This document shows, piece by piece, positions 58,084-64,000 of a stretch of DNA of 64,000 nt. The stretch comes from Piscibacillus salipiscarius JCM 13188. Lineage in GTDB: Bacteria; Bacillota; Bacilli; Bacillales; Alkalibacillaceae. The position numbers and the translations under genes were made by a program. The notes under the pieces are model-generated. The model had not been told where the DNA came from and did no database searches. It worked only from the letters and a program-made list of their open reading frames with translations. Position 1 is the stretch's first letter; every line of letters begins with the position of its first letter. Where the stretch lies: positions 101,832 through 165,831 of the forward strand of contig NZ_BBCD01000004.1 of NCBI RefSeq assembly GCF_001311865.1, read 5' to 3'.

Positions 58084-59217
58084 CTATTTCAGCATAGAGT
58101 TAACCCATTTATGTATGTCTTTAGAAAATGGCGTTAACTTCTTTTCTTTAGGTTCTTTACGTAACGGTTCACCATGATTAATTTTGGCTTGAATGTTTTT
58201 ATAATCTCTTCTAATTTCTGCTGCTACTGGGTAAGATACGAATCGTTCCAAGTCTTTCTTTGTTAACTCTGTATCCTTGCTTTTCATATTAATCACGACT
58301 TCCAGTTTTTCTTTAGTATTAATGCCTAGTCGTGTAAATAGGCTTTCCACACTCTTTAACACGCGCATTGATACGGTATTAACATCCATTACATAATAGA
58401 TTCGATCCGATTCTTCCAATGCCATTAACGTCTTTTCATCCATCCAGTTTGGTAAATCGATAACGATGAAATCAAAATTTCGCTTACTTGCTCTAATTAG
58501 CCTTAAAACAAAATCTTCAGTAATTTTTTCTGCCATCTCAGCATCTTTAGGACTAATTAGAACATTTAATTCAGAATGTGATTCTCGTTCTGATACATTT
58601 CTGATGTGGTGTTCCCCTAGTTCATTAATAACTGGAAGTAAGTCGATGATGGTACGGTTACTTTCGATACCAAGATAAGTTTCAGCCCCGCCGTATTGAA
58701 GATTGAGGTCAATAAACAATACTTTACCAGTTGACTCAAGCTTTAGTGTTTGTGCGTAAGTTGCACTGATTAACGATTTGCCTGTTCCTCCAGAACCACT
58801 ATAAAATGCAAAAACCTTCCCGCCACCTCGTTTAAAACCTTCTGACTCGTTTATAGATAAATCTCTTCTAGCATAATCTTGCGCTAGTTCTTCGAGCCTT
58901 TCCTTGAGAATGAGTTCTTCACCAGGTATCACATAAAAATCTGTGACACCTAGACGGTTTAAACTTCTAAGCAAATCAAAGTCTTCAACTCCATTGACGC
59001 AAACAACTGAGGCACTTGGAAACTCTGCTAATGCTGACTGAACTAAGTCAACTGTTGAATCATCTTGATTAGCGACTATGATAATTTGAGCATGGATCTT
59101 CTTAAAATCATTTATCGATACTTCTAATAGGTTAAAAGATTCACTGATTTGTTGACGCAGTGTATCTTTAAGTTCTGTATGATTTCCAATTACGTAGAGA
59201 TCGTTAACTTTACTCAT
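58084..59217 (-). CDS. cpaE: Tad pilus localisation ATPase TadZ/CpaE
   Basis: 377 residues, with an N-terminal receiver-like domain (~1-120) without clear phosphorylation site, then a MinD/ParA-like ATPase with GSGGTGKSLIS as the deviant Walker A and FIVIDLPNWMD. It places the pilus machine in the cell. It lies 18 bases before tadA. Confidence 0.87.
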   Translation of the reverse strand: MSKVNDLYVIGNHTELKDTLRQQISESFNLLEVSINDFKKIHAQIIIVANQDDSTVDLVQSALAEFPSASVVCVNGVEDFDLLRSLNRLGVTDFYVIPGEELILKERLEELAQDYARRDLSINESEGFKRGGGKVFAFYSGSGGTGKSLISATYAQTLKLESTGKVLFIDLNLQYGGAETYLGIESNRTIIDLLPVINELGEHHIRNVSERESHSELNVLISPKDAEMAEKITEDFVLRLIRASKRNFDFIVIDLPNWMDEKTLMALEESDRIYYVMDVNTVSMRVLKSVESLFTRLGINTKEKLEVVINMKSKDTELTKKDLERFVSYPVAAEIRRDYKNIQAKINHGEPLRKEPKEKKLTPFSKDIHKWVNSMLK

Positions 59218-59241
59218 AAGGCTCCTCCAACGACTATTATT

Positions 59242-60023
59242 CTATTCTTCACTTGAATCATTTTGATTGGTTTCTTCTTGGCTTTTTTCTTGGTTCGATT
59301 CGTTATTATTCTGTTCATTGTTCGTTTGTTCACTTTGTTCGCTTGATTCATTTTCCTCACTTGACTCTTCACCTTCAGATTGTTGCTGAGGTAGTGAATC
59401 TTGTATGTTTTTACCAACACTTGCCCTAACAATCCTTAGGCTATCAGCATAATTCTGTAAATGAATTAGTTCGGTAACTCTATCAAATGGGATTTCAACA
59501 CGTGCTGCTAAGAAGTTATTAGTCTCATCATCTTTTGACGTTTGGATCACATTAACATTTTCCATAAATACTTCTGTGACAGGTTCATTATTAAATTCAT
59601 GTGATACAACGATATCGACTCGATCTCCTGGAGCGAGTGCTTCATCGAAAAGATTCGTTCAGATTGTATGAGTGTGATTAAACGTGTATTCTCACTAGTT
59701 ATAGCTGATGCTTCTTTTAACATCGTGTCGGTTATAATATCGCCTTCTGTTAATGGGACTAAAGATACCATGTTTGTTAGTTGAGACTCTGAGGTTATGT
59801 AATCATCTCTTAAATATCTTTGCGGGATTTGTTCTGTAGTAACATCTGAGGCTGTGATAATCTTTCTTGATGCAATGTCTCCGTTTGCTTTATAAACCGT
59901 TACAAACGTCCCTAAATCTTCGTTTAAAGATTGGACCTTCTGGAGTATCAAGTAGCCTGATGTAGCTGCTAGGATAATAGCTAATAATAGAAATATGAGT
60001 GCTTTTCGTTTCGATTCCAGCAT
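59242..60023 (-). CDS. cpaB: Tad pilus assembly protein CpaB/RcpC
   Basis: ATG at 60023 (MLESKRKALIFLLLAII). One frame break near 59650 joins LIQSERIF to DEALAPGDRVDIVVSHE; repaired length ~260 residues. N-terminal membrane anchor, SAF domain (ASRKIITASDVTTEQIP, VPLTEGDIIT), and an acidic Gln/Asn/Ser-rich tail (ENESSEQSEQTNNEQ). It is the first gene of the Tad operon. Confidence 0.85.
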
Positions 60024-60304
60024 GACTTTTGACCTTCTTTCTGCTTTGCCTCTTTTAGACTATTATGTTTTTTCCAAATAAAATACCTTGAATTCAAGAT
60101 AACCTTAGAGTAACAAGGGATTGACAATTTCTTTAACTATCATGTTACCAAAGTAGGAATATTTTTCTATAAATCTAATTCCCCAATTACTCATAACTAT
60201 AAACGGGTCTTTTGGACTATTTTTCCTTTTCTTTTCAAATTTTATAGTTAAATAGTATTGTTTTTCTGTTAATTTTAATAAATGTTTAGTTACTTTATGT
60301 AAGT
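60024..60304. other. Non-coding gap upstream of the Tad operon
   Basis: AT-rich. A palindrome CTTGAATTCAAG lies near 60090. One open frame of ~79 codons on the minus strand lacks a good ribosome site and is not credited. The Tad promoter should be here but I cannot place it with confidence. Confidence 0.4.
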
Positions 60305-60357
60305 TTATATAAAAAAGCCCCAACTGATTGTTTATAAACAACACAATTGGAGCTATA
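60305..60357 (-). terminator. Terminator of the GntR regulator gene
   Basis: On the minus strand AGCTCCAATTG pairs with CAGTTGGGGCT around a second inner stem (TTGTTTATAAACAA), followed by TTTTTT. Confidence 0.8.
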
Positions 60358-60359
60358 TA

Positions 60360-61004
60360 TTAATTGGTTTTCTCTGTCTGTTCCTTATAGGCCATTACGG
60401 TATTCATTTTATGGTTACGAACTTCAAGCTCAATTACACTAAAATCTTCTTTGTTTCTTAACATCTGTATAATAGATTCATGTTCTTCAATTGACTTCTT
60501 CGCTCTTTTCGGATGAAACGTTGAGCCCGTCACCCTGATCGAATCTATTTTCCGCCATGTATCTCTTATGGATTTAACTAAATATAAATTGGGGCAGCTT
60601 TTGTAAATTTCATCATGAAACTGACGGTTCGCATCCCCAAATTCGGCAAAATCAAACTCTTCAAGTGCTTGTTCCATTTGGTGGTTAATTTTTTCTAATT
60701 GAATCAGTTTGTCTTTATCCATGAAGTCCTTGCTTAAAGCTGTTGCGTAGCCTTCCAAAACAGCTAAGACTGATAACGTTTCAATATACTGACTGTCATC
60801 AATAGGTGTTACGACAGGGCCGATGTTATTTTGATATTCAATCAGCCCTTCTGCTTCAAGTTGGCGAACCGCTTCACGTATCGGAATTGCGCTTGTTTCT
60901 AATTCTTTAACTAATTGATTGATGACAATGCGCTGACCTGCTACATAAGTTCCTTCTAATATTCTTGATTTCATATAATTATACGCTTTTTGTTTCTTGT
61001 TCAT
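60360..61004 (-). CDS. GntR-family regulator with FCD domain
   Basis: ATG at 61004 (MNKKQKAYNYMKSRI) behind GGAGAAG. About 214 residues: N-terminal winged helix (RIVINQLVKELETSAIPIREAVRQLEAEG, in part VREAVRQLEAEG-like) and C-terminal FCD helical domain with metal-binding His/Asp (FGDANRQFHDEIY). It probably senses an organic acid and controls the TRAP transporter genes upstream on the same strand. Confidence 0.85.
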   Translation of the reverse strand: MNKKQKAYNYMKSRILEGTYVAGQRIVINQLVKELETSAIPIREAVRQLEAEGLIEYQNNIGPVVTPIDDSQYIETLSVLAVLEGYATALSKDFMDKDKLIQLEKINHQMEQALEEFDFAEFGDANRQFHDEIYKSCPNLYLVKSIRDTWRKIDSIRVTGSTFHPKRAKKSIEEHESIIQMLRNKEDFSVIELEVRNHKMNTVMAYKEQTEKTN

Positions 61005-61080
61005 ACTGCACTTCTCCATTGATTAGCTAGATTTTGTTAAATAGTCTACTCCTAATATACCAAAAAGTGAATGGTGAGTT

Positions 61081-62390
61081 CTATTTATTCATCATATCTG
61101 GTAGAACGGTTACTAAATCAGGTATTACAATAAGAACTGCAACGCAAATAACCATTGCCACAATCATCGGCATGACACCTTTGAATATGGTCTGTATTGG
61201 AATGTGAGGTGCAGCCCCTTTAATTACATAGACACTGATACCAATTGGTGGCGTTAACGAACCAATGTTAATAGCCATAACCATGATAATTCCAAACCAA
61301 ATGCCATTAAACCCTAGTTCAGTAATGATCGGATATACAATTGGAAGAGTTAAAACAATTAATGATAATCCTTCTACAAAGCAACCAAGTAAGAATAAGG
61401 CTAGTAAGATAAAAACTAGAATAATATAATTGTTTAACTCAAGGCTACCTACAAATGATGTTAGTTCTTGCGGTATTCTACTGATCGTTATAAACTGCCC
61501 GAACAAGGTCGCGCCGATTAGTATAAGGAATATGTACGCTGTTAACCTTACTGATTCATTAAACGAATCCAAGAACCTTTTCCAGTTAAGTTTTTACTGA
61601 TCAGTGCAACTAAAATGGAACAGAAAGCACCTACACCTGCGGCCTCGGTCGGGGTGAAGAAACCAGCATAGATTCCTCCTATTGTAATTAAGAAAAGAAG
61701 TAGGAATGGCCAAATTTTGGCTACTGATTTAAATTTTTCACTAAAGGATACTTTTTCTGTTCGAGCAGGTGCCAAGTTTGGCTTTCTCGAAACTAGAATA
61801 GCAATAGTTATCATAAACAAGATGACTTGTAAGATCCCCGGAATAATACCTGCTATTAGCAATGCACCAATTGGTTCTCTAGTCAGAATTCCATATAATA
61901 TTAAAATGACACTAGGTGGGATTAATATTCCTAACGTTCCTCCTGCAGCAACACAAGCAGTCGAAAGACTAGATTTATAGTTATACTTTTCCATTTCGGG
62001 AAGAGCTATTTTTGAAACAGTTGCCGTGGTCGCATTAAGTGAACCTGATATAGCAGAGAAAATACTTGAAGTTCCGATTGTTGCCATAGCTAGACCACCA
62101 CGAAGGTGACCAACCCAATGGTCGACAGCTTTGTATAAATCACTTCCAATACCAGTGTTTGATAAGACCATCCCCATTAAAATAAATAATGGAATTACAC
62201 TCAAGGAATATGACGAAGCTGTATCAAAAGGTGTACGGCCCAATTGAGAAAAGGCCACATCCCATCCTCTAATCATACTGGTCCCAATAAACCCGACTAT
62301 AATTAGAGATATACCTACTGGGATTTTCAACATAAACAATATAAGTAAAACAACAATACCTATAACACCTAACATCTCAGCTGTAATCAT
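61081..62390 (-). CDS. dctM: TRAP transporter large membrane subunit (DctM)
   Basis: Frames join near 61560 with one indel (GKGSWIRLMNQ against MDSFNESVRLTAYIF); repaired length ~437 residues and ~12 helices. Family marks: AISGSLNATTATVSKIALPEM, GGTLGILIPPSVILILYG and FTPTEAAGVGAF. It is the Na-driven transport channel. Its start overlaps the DctQ stop by 4 bases. Confidence 0.88.
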
Positions 62391-62875
62391 TTTCTTATCA
62401 CCTTCTGTCTATACCTAAGAGCTAAAACGACTGCCACTAACGCAAACATAACAGTTCCAATCACACTAAATACTGCAAATATAAACATCGGTAACTCTAT
62501 ATCACCAGTTACAGTGTTTGAGTCTAATAGTCTTTGTGCATTGTTCCACATACTCCATGAAATCAAGATCATTAATATTGCAATAACCACATTAATAATT
62601 ATTTCAACGACATACTGCAATTTTTCAGGAAATTTCTCAACAACAAAATCAACTGTTATATGTTCTTCATTTAGATGTGTGTAAGCAATACTTGCGAAAA
62701 TAACAACGATTAACCCTACTTCTACTACATCTACCGTTCCTGTGATAGGTGCTTTAAAGAATTTACGACCTATGACATCGAGCGTCACCATTAACGCCAT
62801 TATAAATAAAACAAATTGGGCCACATATTGTAGCCCTTTGCAAACGAGTCTCACTATTTTTTCCACAGTGAACAC
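62387..62875 (-). CDS. dctQ: TRAP transporter small membrane subunit (DctQ)
   Basis: 162 residues with four helices and the DctQ pattern ALMVTLDVIGRKFFKAPITGTVDVVE (in part VIGRKFFKAP). It lies 15 bases after the binding-protein gene. Confidence 0.88.
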   Translation of the reverse strand: MFTVEKIVRLVCKGLQYVAQFVLFIMALMVTLDVIGRKFFKAPITGTVDVVEVGLIVVIFASIAYTHLNEEHITVDFVVEKFPEKLQYVVEIIINVVIAILMILISWSMWNNAQRLLDSNTVTGDIELPMFIFAVFSVIGTVMFALVAVVLALRYRQKVIRK

Positions 62876-62890
62876 AACCTTTTAATTGTA

Positions 62891-63933
62891 TTACTCTTTA
62901 ACTTCTTCTTTTAGCTCTTTCGCCCGTTCATATATCTCTTGACCTGGAAGCCCTTCTTTTTCCATATCTTGAATCCAGCCTTGTGTTACATCTTTTAAGG
63001 CGTCCTTCCACGGCTTAAGTTGTTCATCTGTTAGCTCAATGAATTCTGCACCGTTTTCTTTTGCTAATTCTTTACCTTTTTGACCGTCAACATCAAATAC
63101 TCTACCTGCTTCAGCTGAACGTTCTTCGCCAACTAAGCCCTTCAATAACTCTTGATCGCTTTCGCTTAAATTGTTGTACGTATCCTTATTCATAACCGAG
63201 AAGAATGGGGTAGCTGAAAAGTTACCAACGGTTATATATTTTGCAATCTCATGAAAACTGTAATTATATAAGGTTTCTAAAGGAACCATTGCTACATCAA
63301 CTGTGCCTCTTTCTAAAGCTTCGTATACATCACCCATAGGCATTGACACAGGTGCAGCTCCAAGCGATTCTAAAATTTTATTACCTAGTGGAGATGGCGA
63401 TCTTACTCTCAATCCTTCTAAGTCTTCTGGTGACTCAATTTTATGATCAATACTAATTAGTTGGGCTGGTTCAGCTGTAAATAAAATAATGGCTCTGTTT
63501 CGTTATGTTCTTCTTGTATTTCAGGGAATTCTTTGTATAGATTCCATAGAATTTTAGAGCCATGCTCGGCTGTTTCGGCTAAGAATGGTAATTCTAAAAC
63601 TGAAACCGAAGGAAAACGACCTGGTGTATAACCATAAACACTTAATGCAATATCGGCTTCACCTGTAACAGCCATATCGTATTGTGATCCAGCATCACCT
63701 AAGGCATTAGCCGGATATAATTCGTATGTAATTCTTCCATCTGTTTCTTCATTCATTGTGCTACCGATATCTTCAAATACTTGCGTTTGAATAGGGTGTT
63801 GTCCTGGTAAGAAGTGAGAAATAACTAGGTTCTGTTCCCCTCCCTCTCCTGAGGATCCATCTGCACTTTCAACACAAGCTGAAAGCAATGTCATCAACAA
63901 TAAACTCGTAATCACAACCAATAGACGCTTCAT
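62891..63933 (-). CDS. dctP: TRAP transporter substrate-binding protein (DctP)
   Basis: ATG at 63933 (MKRLLVVITSLLL) behind GGGGGAG. The lipobox is LLSAC, so it is membrane-tethered. One T is missing near 63485; repair joins NETEPLF to TAEPAQLISIDHKIESPEDL. Repaired length ~347 residues. The DctP fold marks are LRVRSPSPLGNKILESLGA and TVDVAMVPLE. The substrate is an organic acid; the exact one is not told by sequence. Confidence 0.86.
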
Positions 63934-64000
63934 ATTTTCTCCCCCAATTCGTATTGTTAACGCTTTCATATTCTTACTTACTGTAATTATATATAAATAA

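Noticed and set aside
60105..60344. 79-codon open frame on the minus strand upstream of the GntR terminator
   Set aside because: No ribosome site, low-complexity AT-rich content, and its start overlaps the terminator hairpin of the GntR gene.

Overview
The window comes from a low-GC Gram-positive bacterium of the Bacillaceae, probably a moderately halophilic or alkaliphilic relative of Bacillus. The evidence is AGGAGG-type ribosome sites, ATG/GTG/TTG starts, a thermolysin-like M4 protease, a Bacillus-type MntR, a Sporosarcina-type phenylalanine dehydrogenase and an ECF-type promoter. I see no rRNA, tRNA, CRISPR array or intact insertion sequence. About 50 single-base frame breaks, mostly in short homopolymer runs, cut otherwise complete genes, including core metabolic operons. 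I read them as indel errors in the assembly rather than real decay. Gene spans below are the repaired spans.

Layout. 1-5.8 kb: a defence-like cluster in which a PLD/DUF3427 helicase sits beside a NUDIX hydrolase, and a NERD-UvrD helicase overlaps a MazG-like pyrophosphohydrolase, followed by an HNH nuclease. 6-11.1 kb: small housekeeping and hypothetical genes (GNAT, NUDIX, MazG, VOC, HAD, membrane proteins, a lipoprotein behind an ECF-type promoter). 11.4-14.3 kb: a three-gene ABC importer. 14.5-31.4 kb: an aromatic catabolic island on the minus strand. It holds paaABCD, an EthD protein, paaF, paaG, an aldehyde dehydrogenase, a thiolase, an NPD-type flavoprotein, an FlK-like thioesterase, phenylalanine dehydrogenase and a complete 2-oxoacid dehydrogenase complex (E1 alpha, E1 beta, E2, E3), with divergent paaX and a PaaY-like protein. 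The gene set suggests phenylalanine to phenylpyruvate to phenylacetyl-CoA to ring epoxide and beta-oxidation, without a phenylacetate-CoA ligase in the window.

31.5-40 kb: a ZIP metal transporter behind two MntR boxes with its own mntR, an opuAC relic, DUF3231, DUF421 and DUF899 proteins, a YeeE/YedE thiosulfate transporter and the M4 protease. 40-60 kb: a long minus-strand Tad/Flp pilus locus. It runs cpaB, cpaE/tadZ, tadA, tadB, tadC, flp, then three vWA lipoproteins, two secreted proteins with W-x-G repeats and a glycine-rich C-terminus, five copies of an unrecognised ~275-residue family, then tadE and a tadG-like gene. 60.3-64 kb: a GntR/FCD regulator and a TRAP dicarboxylate-type transporter.

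The most interesting unexplained signals are: (i) four intergenic arrays of short direct repeats, each with a different core but all stepping by 20-21 bp and all lying against terminator-like hairpins; (ii) the duplicated secreted-protein and paralogue-family cassette inside the Tad locus; (iii) the phenylalanine dehydrogenase plus dedicated 2-oxoacid dehydrogenase feeding the paa genes; (iv) a 108-bp palindromic interspersed repeat inside the paa operon.
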